From assembly GCF_028657195.3 (NCBI RefSeq), contig NZ_JANCPR020000011.1:62001-126000 (forward strand): a stretch of 64,000 nucleotides of DNA, read 5' to 3'. The first letter of the stretch is position 1. Every line of letters starts with the position of its first letter. This DNA is from Streptomyces iconiensis. Lineage in GTDB: Bacteria; Actinomycetota; Actinomycetes; Streptomycetales; Streptomycetaceae. This document shows positions 1 through 12,711 of this stretch, in pieces. The position numbers and the translations under genes were made by a program. The notes beneath the pieces were generated by a model. That model made no database searches and was not told the DNA's origin. It saw nothing but the letters and a program-made list of their open reading frames with translations.

Positions 1-1725
1 TGGCGGTTCGCCGTTGGCGACCATGAGGTCACCCGCGCCGAACTGGACCGGCTGGCCGAGTCCGGCCGCCCGCTGGTGCGGCTGCGCGACCAATGGGTGC
101 TCATCGACCCCGGCGAGATCCGCAGGGCGCGGCAGCGGCAGGACCGCAAGGTCGGCACGCTCGACGCGCTCGGCGCCGTCCTCACGGGGACGGCGGAACA
201 GGACGGCGAGCGCGTGGAGGTGCGCGCTACCGGGTGGCTGGAGGCGCTCAGAGAGCGGCTGGCCGACCCAGAACGCCGGGACGAGCCGCCCCTGCCGCCG
301 CCACCTGAGCTGAAGGCCACGCTCAGGGACTACCAGCTGCGGGGCCTGGACTGGCTGCACCGCATGACATCTCTCGGACTCGGCGGCTGCCTCGCGGACG
401 ACATGGGACTGGGCAAGACCATCACGCTGATCGCGCTCCACCTGCGCCGCCAGCGGCAGCCGGCCACCGCGGGGCCGACCCTGGTCGTCTGCCCCGCCTC
501 ACTGATGGGCAACTGGCAGCGTGAGATCGAGCGGTTCGCGCCGGGGACCCCCGTACGGCGGTTCCACGGAGGCGCGAGGAGCCTGGAGGAGCTGGGCGAG
601 GGTGAGTTCGTACTGACCACCTACGGCACGATGCGGCTGGACGCGGAACGGCTCGGCGCCGGCTCCCCCTGGGGCTTGGTCGTCGCGGACGAGGCACAGC
701 ATGTGAAGAACCCCTTCGCCGCGACGGCCCGGGCCCTGCGCACCCTGCCCGCGCGGGCACGCGTCGCGCTGACCGGCACTCCTGTGGAGAACAATCTCTC
801 CGAGCTGTGGGCGGTACTGGACTGGACGACGCCCGGACTGCTGGGCCGCCTGGGCACGTTCCGAAGGCGCTACGCCGACGCGGCCGAGGACGGCGACCCG
901 CTGGCGGCAGAGCAACTCGCCCGCCTCGTGAGGCCGTTCCTGCTGCGGCGCCACAAGACGGACCCGGGCATCGCGCCTGAGCTGCCGCCCAAGACCGAGA
1001 CCGATCGCGCGGTGTCGCTGACACCCGAACAGGCGGGGCTCTACGAGGCGGTGGTGCGCGAGAGCCTGCAGGAGCTGCGCGGAACGGACGGCTTCGCGCG
1101 GCGCGGGCTCGTCGTCAAACTGCTCACCTCGCTCAAGCAGATCTGCAACCATCCGGCGCAGTACCTCAAGGAGGACGGCGGCAGGCTTCCAGGGCGCTCG
1201 GGGAAGCTGGAGCTTCTCGACGAACTACTGGACACGCTGCTGGCCGAGGACGCCGGCGTGCTGGTCTTCACGCAGTACGTCCAGATGGCACGCCTTATGG
1301 AACGCCATCTGGACAACAGGGGTGTGGCCACGCAGTTCCTGCACGGCGGCACACCCGTAGCGCGCCGTGAAGAGATGGTGCGCCGGTTCCAGGAGGGCGC
1401 GGCTCCCGTCTTCCTGCTCTCCCTCAAGGCCGCGGGCACGGGCCTCAACCTGACCCGCGCGAGCCACGTCATCCACTACGACAGGTGGTGGAACCCGGCG
1501 GTCGAGGCCCAGGCGACCGACCGCGCGTACCGCATCGGGCAGACCCTGCCCGTGCAGGTGCACCGGCTCATCGCCGAGGGCACGATCGAGGACCGTATCG
1601 CCGGAATGCTGCGCCGTAAGAAGGCGCTCGCCGATGCGGTACTCGGCTCGGGCGAGGCAGCGCTGACCGAGCTGTCCGACACCGAACTGGCCGAACTGGT
1701 GGAGCTGCGGAAGGTGGAGCGTTGA
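1..1725 (+). CDS. SNF2-family DEAD/DEAH helicase (5' end outside window)
   Basis: The frame is open from the first base, so this is the C-terminal 574 residues of a larger protein. It shows the bipartite Swi2/Snf2 ATPase core. Walker A is DDMGLGKT near base 400, and the Walker B/DEAH-like box is VVADEAQHVKN near 685. The helicase C lobe has TGLNLTRASHVIHYDRWWNP and AYRIGQ near 1440-1545. Bacterial HepA/Snf2 proteins are ATP-driven double-stranded DNA or nucleoprotein translocases, and no cleavage domain is visible here. The stop codon overlaps the TTG start of the SWIM gene by four bases, so the two are translationally coupled, a common bacterial pairing. Family assignment is firm; the cellular role is not known. 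Confidence 0.93.
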   Translation, partial: WRFAVGDHEVTRAELDRLAESGRPLVRLRDQWVLIDPGEIRRARQRQDRKVGTLDALGAVLTGTAEQDGERVEVRATGWLEALRERLADPERRDEPPLPPPPELKATLRDYQLRGLDWLHRMTSLGLGGCLADDMGLGKTITLIALHLRRQRQPATAGPTLVVCPASLMGNWQREIERFAPGTPVRRFHGGARSLEELGEGEFVLTTYGTMRLDAERLGAGSPWGLVVADEAQHVKNPFAATARALRTLPARARVALTGTPVENNLSELWAVLDWTTPGLLGRLGTFRRRYADAAEDGDPLAAEQLARLVRPFLLRRHKTDPGIAPELPPKTETDRAVSLTPEQAGLYEAVVRESLQELRGTDGFARRGLVVKLLTSLKQICNHPAQYLKEDGGRLPGRSGKLELLDELLDTLLAEDAGVLVFTQYVQMARLMERHLDNRGVATQFLHGGTPVARREEMVRRFQEGAAPVFLLSLKAAGTGLNLTRASHVIHYDRWWNPAVEAQATDRAYRIGQTLPVQVHRLIAEGTIEDRIAGMLRRKKALADAVLGSGEAALTELSDTELAELVELRKVER

Positions 1726-3110
1726 GCGAGGACAGGGCGCACGGGGCCGCCGAGGAGAGCAGCACCCGCACCCCGGAGCGGGTCTTCGCCGCACTCCCGG
1801 CCGCACAGGGCCGCGGTTTCGCCCGTACGTGGTGGGGGCGCACCTGGCTCCAGGCGCTCGAAGACACGGCGCTCGACGGCGGACAGCTCAAGCAGGGCAG
1901 GAAGTACGCGCGTCAGGGTGCCGTGGGCGCCGTGTCCGTCCGTCCCGGCCGGATCACGGCCGTTGTGCACGATCCCGACAGGACGACGTACCGCGCGGAC
2001 GTGCTGCTGCGCGAGCTGGACGACGACGAATGGGACCGGATGCTGGAGATGGTCGTCGACGAGGCGGGCCATATCGCGGCGCTACTGGACCGCGACATGC
2101 CGCCACGCCTGGTGGAGGACGCGGCCGACGTCGGTCTGGAACTGCTGCCGGGCATCGGCGATCTGGACCCGGAGTGCGCCTGCGGAGCGTGGGACCACTG
2201 TCCGCACACCACGGCGCTGAGCTACCAGATGGCGCGGCTGCTGGACGAGGACCCCTTCGTGCTCTTCCTGATGCGCGGCAGGGGCGAGCGCGAGCTGCTC
2301 GAAGCGCTCCAGGAGCGCAGCGCGGCGCGGGCGGCCGAGGGCGACGGGGGCTCGGGGACGGCGGGCCGCGACGACGGCCCCGAGGGGGTGGCGGCGCAGG
2401 AGGCGTTCGCGCTGGGTGCTGTGCTGCCCTCGCTGCCGGACAGGCCGCTTCCGCCGCGGGAGCCGGCGGAGATCGCCGCGCTCGACGGCGGCACCTCCCC
2501 CGCTCCCGGCCTGGACATCGACGGGCTCACGTTCGTGGCCGCTGACGCGGCCTCACGGGCCCGGCGTGCCCTCGGTGAAGCCCTTTCGCCAGGACACGCT
2601 TCGCGCGCCGTCCCGGCCCCGCTCACGGAGTGGGAGGACGCGGTACGGCTTGCCTCGGCGCTTCCTGGGCGCACCGTCTCGGCCCGGCTGGCGGGCGGCT
2701 GCGGCCGTACGGAGCGGGAGCTCGAAGTGGCCGTGTGCGCCTGGGGGTTCGGGGGCCGGGAGGCGCTGAGCGTACTGGACGAGGGCTGGTCGCCACCCCC
2801 CGGGGCACTGGCGCGCGCCCGTGACCAACTGGCCGCTGCGTGGCCTGCGGAGGACGGCTCACGCCCCCGGTTGCGTGCTACGGGCGCCCGCTGGACGGCG
2901 GCAGGCACGGACGCGCAGGTGCGCTACGGGCCGGACGGACAGTGGTGGCCGTACCTGAGGAAGGCACGCGTCTGGTGGCCCGCCGGCGGCCCGGAGCGCG
3001 ATCCGGCGGCAGCCCTGGCCGTGGCCATGACCGGGGGCGAGGACCCCGCCGAGGACTCTGCCGAGGCCGTCGGCGCCGGGGCGCGGAGGGACGCCGGCCA
3101 GGAAGGCTGA
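1722..3110 (+). CDS. SWIM zinc-finger protein
   Basis: This 462-residue protein has a SWIM-type zinc site with C152, C154, C160 and H162 (ECACGAWDHCPH), the CxC-xn-CxH arrangement of the family. SWIM domains bind DNA or proteins and are often encoded beside Snf2 helicases, as here. The N-terminal third (to about residue 180) is the conserved part. Residues about 200-260 are low-complexity Ala/Gly/Glu and the C-terminus is disordered. The TTG start at 1722 overlaps the helicase stop (TTGA), and no better start with a ribosome site is visible. It probably acts as a targeting or partner subunit of the helicase (inference). Confidence 0.88.
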   Translation: MSEDRAHGAAEESSTRTPERVFAALPAAQGRGFARTWWGRTWLQALEDTALDGGQLKQGRKYARQGAVGAVSVRPGRITAVVHDPDRTTYRADVLLRELDDDEWDRMLEMVVDEAGHIAALLDRDMPPRLVEDAADVGLELLPGIGDLDPECACGAWDHCPHTTALSYQMARLLDEDPFVLFLMRGRGERELLEALQERSAARAAEGDGGSGTAGRDDGPEGVAAQEAFALGAVLPSLPDRPLPPREPAEIAALDGGTSPAPGLDIDGLTFVAADAASRARRALGEALSPGHASRAVPAPLTEWEDAVRLASALPGRTVSARLAGGCGRTERELEVAVCAWGFGGREALSVLDEGWSPPPGALARARDQLAAAWPAEDGSRPRLRATGARWTAAGTDAQVRYGPDGQWWPYLRKARVWWPAGGPERDPAAALAVAMTGGEDPAEDSAEAVGAGARRDAGQEG

Positions 3111-3118
3111 ACGGTGAA

Positions 3119-3158
3119 CGCCGGTGTGCCGCAGCCCGGTTGGGCGGGCACACCGGCG
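3119..3158. terminator. Bidirectional hairpin between SWIM gene and lipase
   Basis: CGCCGGTGTGCC (3119-3130) pairs perfectly with GGCACACCGGCG (3147-3158), a 12-bp GC-rich stem with a 16-base loop. It lies just past both convergent stop codons and has no U-tract, which is usual for high-GC actinobacteria. Confidence 0.7.
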
Positions 3159-3168
3159 GCGGCGCGGG

Positions 3169-3972
3169 TCAGGCCAGGCCGTCCAGCACCGGGAGGTAGC
3201 CACCGGACTGCCCCGCGGCCGTCGGGTGGTACGAGTCACCCACCGGGAAGGTGACGCTGTGCAGCCAGGAGCTGCCCGAACAGATCTCGTGACCGCTGAA
3301 GGTCGGGCGTACGTCACCGAAGCTGAAGCCGTGGTCGGCCGCGCGCTTGGCGGTGACATCGTTGAGGTCGGCTGCGGCGGAGTTGATGGCCGCGCGTGAC
3401 TTCTCACTGAGGCCGACGTTGCAGGCGCCCTTGAGCTTGTACATGTTCGGGTAGCCGAGCACGACGACCTTCGCCGAGGGAGCCTTGTCCCGGATGGCGT
3501 CGTACACAGGGTCGAGCTTGCCCGGGAGCGTGCCCGCTATGTAGTCGCGCGCTTGCTTGATCCTCTTCAAGCAAGCGCTCTCGCCCTGGAGCACACAGGT
3601 CGTCATGGCGTCGGCGAAGCCCGCGTCGTTGCCGCCGATCGTGATGCTGACGAGCCCTGTGGAGTCTTTGAGCGGGCCGAGCTGTCCTGAGAGCACGTCG
3701 CCCGTGCGTGCGCCGGAGCAGGCCGTGAAGTCGAAGGAGGAGGGGGAGTTGGCACCGCTCCACAGCTTGGGATACGCGTTGGCGCTCCGCTTGCAGTTGC
3801 CACTTCCCGAGTCGTAGTCCCCGGCGCCGACGCCCGAGGAGTAGGAGTCGCCGAGGGCGACATAGCCGGTGGGGGCTGCCTCTTCGGCGGTGGCCGAGGA
3901 GGCGCCGAGGGTCGACAGTCCGAGGAGGGCGACGACGGCTGTGGCCGTGGACGCCCATCTGCGCAGCTTCAT
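3169..3972 (-). CDS. Secreted SGNH/GDSL hydrolase (lipase/esterase)
   Basis: The 267-residue product begins with a Sec signal peptide (MKLRRW followed by a hydrophobic stretch, likely cut near SATA-EEA). The mature protein opens with block I GDSYSSG (nucleophile Ser43), then block III SITIGGNDAGF and a C-terminal SYHPTAAG block carrying the catalytic His. Length, signal and several paired cysteines match secreted Streptomyces GDSL lipases/esterases that hydrolyse acyl esters outside the cell. The start at 3972 is preceded by GAGAGG at good spacing; a longer N-terminal extension would bury the signal peptide. It is transcribed toward the SWIM gene and shares a hairpin terminator with it. Confidence 0.93.
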   Translation of the reverse strand: MKLRRWASTATAVVALLGLSTLGASSATAEEAAPTGYVALGDSYSSGVGAGDYDSGSGNCKRSANAYPKLWSGANSPSSFDFTACSGARTGDVLSGQLGPLKDSTGLVSITIGGNDAGFADAMTTCVLQGESACLKRIKQARDYIAGTLPGKLDPVYDAIRDKAPSAKVVVLGYPNMYKLKGACNVGLSEKSRAAINSAAADLNDVTAKRAADHGFSFGDVRPTFSGHEICSGSSWLHSVTFPVGDSYHPTAAGQSGGYLPVLDGLA

Positions 3973-4009
3973 GGAACCTCTCATGGGTGGCATGGAAGGA
4001 ACACCTGAC

Positions 4010-4038
4010 ACATCAGTCGCGGCAACTTACCCCGTCAA
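4010..4038 (-). promoter_or_regulatory. Possible promoter of the secreted lipase
   Basis: Reading the minus strand, TTGACG (4038-4033) and TGATGT (4015-4010) are separated by 17 bases and end about 37 bases before the lipase start. This resembles a sigma-70 type promoter, though the -10 element is weak. Confidence 0.35.
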
Positions 4039-4124
4039 AGATGTGTCCATGCCAAATCTCAGGGTTCACAACTACGCGCGTAAATCACGCCGTTGACATG
4101 GATTCCGAAACGGGGGGTGCCGCA

Positions 4125-4152
4125 AGGGATCTTCCGCACTCGGAAGATCCCT
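4125..4152 (-). terminator. Hairpin terminator of the proline-rich membrane gene
   Basis: AGGGATCTTCCG (4125-4136) and CGGAAGATCCCT (4141-4152) form a perfect 12-bp stem with a CACT tetraloop. It lies downstream of the minus-strand gene ending at 4266 and upstream of the lipase promoter region. Confidence 0.65.
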
Positions 4153-4265
4153 ACACGCGTAGCTTCCTGGGAACCGCGCCGCGCCTGTTGTTCGAGATGA
4201 ACACGCGCGCCGTTCACCGACGGTGAGTGCTCCGGCTCACCAACGGGGCGACCAGGCGGGCCGGT

Positions 4266-8256
<3,991 letters not shown>

Positions 8257-8330
8257 AACGCCGGCCTTATGGAGGAGAAGCGGCGGCCTTACGAGGCTGC
8301 GCAGACGCCGCCTTGCGGGGTGGCGAAGAA

Positions 8331-8360
8331 GCGGGCCGTCCGTGTGCACGGGCGGCCCGC
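8331..8360. terminator. Bidirectional terminator between lacZ and methyltransferase
   Basis: GCGGGCCGTCCGTG (8331-8344) pairs with CACGGGCGGCCCGC (8347-8360), a 14-bp stem with one G-T wobble and a two-base gap at the tip. It sits between convergent stop codons. Confidence 0.7.
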
Positions 8361-8367
8361 CCACGCC

Positions 8368-9210
8368 TCACTTGACGCCGACGCCGCCGTACCCCATGTG
8401 GTGGCTCAGCTCCTCGCCTTCGGGCACGGGGCCTTCGGGCCGCCACAGGGGGAGCTGCACCAGGCCGGGCTCCAGCAGTTCGAAGCCCTTGAAGAAGGTC
8501 ATGATCTCCTCCTTGCCGCGCCACTGCGCACGGGAGGTCGACTCCTCGTTGTAGACCTTCGCGGCCTGCTCGAAGCCCCTGCTCTCGTGGAAGTCCGCCG
8601 TGGCGTGGCTCAGGATGAGGTGGCTGCCGGCGGGCAGGCGCTCGGTGAGCGCGCCGACGACGCCCGTGGCGTCCTCGGCGTCGGTGATGAAGTGCAGGAC
8701 GGCGACGAGCATCAGCGCGACGGGTTGGTCGAAGTCGATGGTCCGCTGGATCACCGGGTGGTCCAGGACCGTGCCGGGCTCCCGCACATCGGCGAGGACG
8801 AAACCGGCGTTGCCCGAGTTGGTCAGCTTGGCGTCCGCGTACGTGGCGACGATGGGGTCGTTGTCGACATAGGCGACACGGACGTCGGGGGCGATCTGGC
8901 GCGCCACCTCGTGGGTGTTGGGCGAGGTGGGGATGCCAGTGCCGATGTCGATGACCTGACGCACACCGCTGTCCATGGCGGCGCGCACCGCGCGGTGCAG
9001 GAAGTCACGGTTGCTGCGGGCGGTCACGCGGATGTCCGGCAGGACGCCCAGTACGCGTTCGGCCGCTTCACGGTCCGCCTCGTAGTTGTCCCTGCCGCCC
9101 AGGTAGTAGTCGTACATCCGGGCGGGATGCGGCGTCGTGGTGTCTATCTGCTCGGGTGTGAAGCCGGCCTCGGACACGCTCTTCTCCAACTCGTCGTGCT
9201 GAGTGACCAC
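8368..9210 (-). CDS. SAM-dependent methyltransferase, DUF574 family
   Basis: The 280-residue protein matches the actinobacterial DUF574 (Methyltransf_19) family. It has the signature ARMYDYYLGGRDNYEADR near residue 30, a Rossmann loop IDIGTGIPTS, and VAYVDNDPIV for adenosyl binding. These genes are numerous in Streptomyces, often sit beside XRE/DUF397 modules, and have unknown substrates. It lies 66 bases downstream of the DUF397 gene on the same strand, so it may be cotranscribed. GTG at 9210 is used as start, although no strong ribosome site is visible. Confidence 0.9.
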   Translation of the reverse strand: MVTQHDELEKSVSEAGFTPEQIDTTTPHPARMYDYYLGGRDNYEADREAAERVLGVLPDIRVTARSNRDFLHRAVRAAMDSGVRQVIDIGTGIPTSPNTHEVARQIAPDVRVAYVDNDPIVATYADAKLTNSGNAGFVLADVREPGTVLDHPVIQRTIDFDQPVALMLVAVLHFITDAEDATGVVGALTERLPAGSHLILSHATADFHESRGFEQAAKVYNEESTSRAQWRGKEEIMTFFKGFELLEPGLVQLPLWRPEGPVPEGEELSHHMGYGGVGVK

Positions 9211-9276
9211 GTCGGTCGTACGCGGCCACAGGTCTTGCTCCCCCGCTGTCCCCCCGTGGGTCCGGCCTCCGGGCCG

Positions 9277-9513
9277 TCAGGCGACCAGGAAGTCGGCCTG
9301 GCCCGCCTTCGCGCCCCGTATGAACACGGAGATGTCCCGGTGGCTGCAGATGAGGGCCGGGCCGTCCGGGTCGGTCGACTGGCGCAGTGCCACCCGCCCG
9401 TCGGCGAGCTTGAGGGCTTCCACGCAGCTGCCGCCGTTGCCGCCGCTCCAGGGCTTGTGCCAGCCCTCGCTGCCCAGATGTTTGGCGGGCATCCCGTTGT
9501 AGATACGACCCAT
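9277..9513 (-). CDS. DUF397 small protein
   Basis: This 78-residue protein has the DUF397 pattern: a W-x-K/PWSGGNGGSCVEAL core and a C-terminal ALRQSTDPDGPAL...FI segment. DUF397 proteins are partners of XRE/DUF5753 regulators in WhiJ-like modules. The ATG at 9513 follows an AAGGAG that lies inside the last codons of the regulator gene. The stop of that gene and this start are three bases apart, so translation is probably coupled. Confidence 0.92.
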   Translation of the reverse strand: MGRIYNGMPAKHLGSEGWHKPWSGGNGGSCVEALKLADGRVALRQSTDPDGPALICSHRDISVFIRGAKAGQADFLVA

Positions 9514-9516
9514 GGT

Positions 9517-10389
9517 TCAGATCTCCTTGCGCAGTGCACTGAGGACCGCCCTGGTCCGTGCCAGCGGCACGGCCTGGGCGCACATCCGGTCCAGCGCCTC
9601 CAGGAACCCCGAGACGTCGTCGCGCTGGTCGAAGTAGACCGCGCCTACCAGGCTCTCGGCGCAGACGACGTCCGGGAGTTCTTCGAGCGGGAACCGGAAG
9701 AGGTGGAACGGCCCGTACATGGCGGGATGAGGCCCCGCGCTGTACGGCATGATCTGGAGCCGGACGTTGGAGCGTTCGGTGGCCTTGATGAGCTCGTCCA
9801 CCTGCTCACGCATGACCTCGGCCCCGCCGATGTTGCGCCGCAGCACGGTCTCGTCGATGACGGCCCACAGCATGGGCGGATTCTCGTCCCTGAAGAGGAC
9901 CGCCTGGCGCTCCATGCGCAGCGCGACGCCCCGTTTGATCTCGCCCTCGGGCGCGTGGGGCATCCCGGCACGCAGTACGGCCCGCGCGTAGCTCTCGGTC
10001 TGGAGCAGGCCGGGCACATAGTGCGGCTCGTAGGCGCGGATGACGTCCGATTCGCTCTCCAGGCTCACGAAGACGCTGAACCACTCGGGCAGCACGTCGC
10101 GGTACCTGTGCCACCAGCCGGGCTGGTTCGCCTCGCGGGCGAGGGAGACGAAGCCCTCGATCTCGTCCGGCTCACCGACGCCATAGGTGCGCAGCAGCTT
10201 TTCCACGTAGGGGACCTTCAGGCCGACCTCGGCCTTCTCCATCCTGCGGACCGTGGCATGCGTGACGTCGAGAGCCCTGGCGGCCTGCTCGTAGGTCACC
10301 CCCGCCCTCTCGCGCAGATGCTGCAACCTTTTGCCGAGCACCATGCGCAGCACGGTGGGGGCCCCACCGCCCGTCCGCGTGTCCGCCAC
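9517..10389 (-). CDS. XRE-family regulator with DUF5753 domain (WhiJ-like)
   Basis: The 290-residue protein has an N-terminal helix-turn-helix (about residues 15-70, containing YEQAARALDVTHATVRRME). A DUF5753 domain follows (about 95-285, with YVPGLLQTESYARAV and VRLQIMPYSAG). Such regulators pair with DUF397 proteins and often with anti-sigma-like ATPases to control development or secondary metabolism in Streptomyces; all three parts are present here. The start is GTG at 10389, with GGAGGGGAG about 5 bases upstream; a longer reading would start without a ribosome site. It is divergent from the ATPase gene at 10527. Confidence 0.93.
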   Translation of the reverse strand: MADTRTGGGAPTVLRMVLGKRLQHLRERAGVTYEQAARALDVTHATVRRMEKAEVGLKVPYVEKLLRTYGVGEPDEIEGFVSLAREANQPGWWHRYRDVLPEWFSVFVSLESESDVIRAYEPHYVPGLLQTESYARAVLRAGMPHAPEGEIKRGVALRMERQAVLFRDENPPMLWAVIDETVLRRNIGGAEVMREQVDELIKATERSNVRLQIMPYSAGPHPAMYGPFHLFRFPLEELPDVVCAESLVGAVYFDQRDDVSGFLEALDRMCAQAVPLARTRAVLSALRKEI

Positions 10390-10490
10390 TGTCGCTCCCC
10401 TCCAACTGGTGTGATGCACGGGCAGTTTGGCATGGCAGTGTCCAGACGCACACCCTGTCATTCGCGGTTCTGCAATTCACAGACTGATCC

Positions 10491-10526
10491 TTGCCATACG
10501 CGAGTGACGAACCGCATAGTGGGGCT
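10491..10526 (+). promoter_or_regulatory. Putative promoter giving a leaderless mRNA
   Basis: TTGCCA (10491-10496) and CATAGT (10515-10520) are spaced 18 bases, and the next GTG lies only 7 bases past the -10 element. The predicted transcript start therefore coincides with the GTG start codon at 10527. Confidence 0.45.
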
Positions 10527-11024
10527 GTGGCTTCCCCCCATGACGCCCTGCCCTCTGACCACCGGCTCGATGGCGCTCTGACGACGCGTCCCTTGCGGGA
10601 CGCCTTCCATCTCCCGGCCCGGGACACCTCCGTGGCCGTGGCACGCTCGCGCGTCCTCGACAGACTGCGCGAGTGGTACGTCGACGACGAGGCATGCGCC
10701 GACGCGCAGTTGCTGATGTCCGAGCTGTTCACCAACGCGGTGCGGCACACGGACAGCGAGAAGGTGAGTTGCGAGCTATGGGTCATAGGTGTGCGCCTGC
10801 GGCTCGAAGTGGCCGACGAAGGCAGCGGCTCGGAGCGGATACGCGCCGACTGCGCCGACAGCACACCAGTAGGTGACAGCGACGGGGAGAGCGGGCGGGG
10901 GCTGCTCCTGGTGAGCGTCCTCGCGGACGATTGGGGCATACGCGCGGCGCGCAGAGGCGGACCCGAAGAGAACACGGGGCACGCGGTGTGGGCCGAGCTG
11001 GAATGCCAGAGAACGTACGGCTGA
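10527..11024 (+). CDS. Anti-sigma-like ATP-binding protein (HATPase_c_2)
   Basis: The 165-residue protein is a GHKL-fold ATPase of the RsbW-like class. The N-box appears as LLMSELFTNAVRHT, the G1 region as LEVADEGSGS, and the G2 region as ESGRGLLLVSVLADDWG. Family members bind ATP and act as serine kinases on anti-anti-sigma factors, or by unknown means in WhiJ-like modules. The start is GTG 10527; a TTG at 10491 in the same frame is also possible but overlaps the likely -35 box. It is divergent from the XRE/DUF397 operon, the standard arrangement for such triads. Confidence 0.85.
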   Translation: MASPHDALPSDHRLDGALTTRPLRDAFHLPARDTSVAVARSRVLDRLREWYVDDEACADAQLLMSELFTNAVRHTDSEKVSCELWVIGVRLRLEVADEGSGSERIRADCADSTPVGDSDGESGRGLLLVSVLADDWGIRAARRGGPEENTGHAVWAELECQRTYG

Positions 11025-11109
11025 CATCGCCCGGCGCCAATGGCAGGATGCACGGCACTTACCGGTCTGATCGGACTCTTTTGCCCGCCCATCCCTTTTC
11101 GGAGGCGCT

Positions 11110-11925
11110 GTGTCCGCACGATCCACGCGTAAGCCCTGGCAGCCGCTGACAGCGGCACTGGCATCGGCCGCGCTGCTCGCCACTCTCACAGCCTGTTCCA
11201 GCACCAAGACCTCCGGTGGAGGGAACGGCGAGGTCGAACTCGTCTCCTCCGGGAAACTCAAGACCTGCACCCACCTTCCCTACGCGCCCTTCCAGTTCAG
11301 GGACGGCAAGAAGGTCGTCGGTTTCGACGTCGACCTGGTCGACCTGGTCGCGAAGGATCTCGACGTCACCCAGGAGATCGTGGACACGCCCTTCGAGGGC
11401 ATCCAGTCCGGCGAGGACCTGAACGCGGGGAAGTGCGATCTGGCTGCCGCCGGCATGACCGTCACCCCGGTGCGTGCCAAGAACCTCGACTTCTCCGCCT
11501 CCTACTTCGAGGCCACCCAGGCCCTGCTGGTCAAGAAGGGCGAGCGCTACGACTCCCTCAAGGACCTCAAGGGCAAGACGCTGGGTGTCCAGCAGTCCAC
11601 CACGGGTGAGGAGTACGCCAAGAAGCGCGGCAAAGGCGTCAGGACCCGCCAGTTCGAGGACCTCGCGCTGCTGCTGACCGCCGTCAAGACGGGGCAGGTC
11701 GACGCGGGCATCAACGACAACGGTGTGCTCTACGACTACGTCAAGAAGAACCGCGACACCAAGGTCACCGCGGAGTTCGACACCGGGGAGCAGTACGGCA
11801 TCGGTGTCCGCAAGGGCAACGACGCGCTGCGCAAGCAGATCGACAAGACGCTGAAGAAGGCCAAGGCGGACGGCCGTTACGACAAGCTCTACAAGAAGTG
11901 GTTCGGCACGGAGCCCAAGAAGTGA
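11110..11925 (+). CDS. Polar amino-acid ABC transporter, substrate-binding lipoprotein
   Basis: The 271-residue precursor has a lipoprotein signal ending in the lipobox LTAC (Cys29), so it is anchored outside the membrane. The rest is a type II periplasmic-binding fold of the glutamate/polar amino acid family: GKLKTCTHLPYAPFQF, GFDVDLVDLVAKDL, and a C-terminal YDKLYKKWFG. GTG at 11110 is preceded by GGAGG. Its stop overlaps the permease start by one base (TGATG), and permease and ATPase follow. The substrate is probably an amino acid such as glutamate or a related compound (inference from family only). Confidence 0.93.
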   Translation: MSARSTRKPWQPLTAALASAALLATLTACSSTKTSGGGNGEVELVSSGKLKTCTHLPYAPFQFRDGKKVVGFDVDLVDLVAKDLDVTQEIVDTPFEGIQSGEDLNAGKCDLAAAGMTVTPVRAKNLDFSASYFEATQALLVKKGERYDSLKDLKGKTLGVQQSTTGEEYAKKRGKGVRTRQFEDLALLLTAVKTGQVDAGINDNGVLYDYVKKNRDTKVTAEFDTGEQYGIGVRKGNDALRKQIDKTLKKAKADGRYDKLYKKWFGTEPKK

Positions 11926-12704
11926 TGCGCCGCCGGAACCGTACCCGGCTCATACGCACCGTGCAGTACGGGGTTCTCGTGGCGGCGGTGCTCGCCTTCG
12001 CTCTCGCCGCGGACTGGGGCGAGCTGCGCCGTGCGTTCTTCGACCTCGGCGTCGCCAGGGCCCAGTTTCCCGAGGTCGTCGTCACGGCGCTGGTCAACAC
12101 CGTTGTCTACACCATGATCGGTTTCGGTTTCGGTCTGGCGCTGGGACTGCTGCTGGCACTGATGCGGCTCTCCCGGGTACCGCCGTACCGCTGGCTCGCG
12201 GTCGGGTACATCGAGTTCTTCCGCGGTATCCCCGCACTACTGGTGTTCATCGCGCTCGGCTTCGGTGTACCGCTCGCCTTCCAGGTGTCCATCAACCAGT
12301 ACGTGACCGTGATGCTGGCTCTCGGCCTGGTCGGTGCCGCCTACATGGCGGAGACGATCCGGGCGGGGATCCAGGCGGTGCCCAAAGGGCAGACGGAGGC
12401 GGCACGTTCGCTGGGGATGTCGCAGTCGCGCGCGATGGTCTCCATCGTCATCCCACAGGCGTTCCGTATCGTGCTGCCGCCGCTGGCGAACGAGCTGATC
12501 CTGCTGACCAAGGACTCCTCCCTGGTCTATCTGCTGGGGCTGTCGATGGACCAGTACGAACTGACCAAGTTCGGCAGGGACGCGCTCAACCAGCACCACA
12601 GCCTGACCCCCATCCTGATCGCGGGACTGTTCTACCTGGCCCTCACGCTGCCCCTGGGACACCTGGTGCGGCGCCTGGAGGCCCGTACGGCGAGGGCGAG
12701 GTGA
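11925..12704 (+). CDS. Polar amino-acid ABC transporter permease
   Basis: The 259-residue inner-membrane protein is of the HisM/GlnP type, with about five transmembrane helices. The cytoplasmic EAA loop is seen as [23 protein letters not shown], where the ATPase docks. ATG 11925 overlaps the binding-protein stop, so the start is fixed by coupling. Only one permease is present in this operon, suggesting a homodimer pore. Confidence 0.93.
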   Translation: MRRRNRTRLIRTVQYGVLVAAVLAFALAADWGELRRAFFDLGVARAQFPEVVVTALVNTVVYTMIGFGFGLALGLLLALMRLSRVPPYRWLAVGYIEFFRGIPALLVFIALGFGVPLAFQVSINQYVTVMLALGLVGAAYMAETIRAGIQAVPKGQTEAARSLGMSQSRAMVSIVIPQAFRIVLPPLANELILLTKDSSLVYLLGLSMDQYELTKFGRDALNQHHSLTPILIAGLFYLALTLPLGHLVRRLEARTARAR

Positions 12705-12711
12705 GCGCGCG

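Noticed and set aside
8269..10581. Plus-strand open frame of about 770 codons
   Set aside because: It lies antisense to the methyltransferase, DUF397 and XRE genes, all of which have strong family matches.
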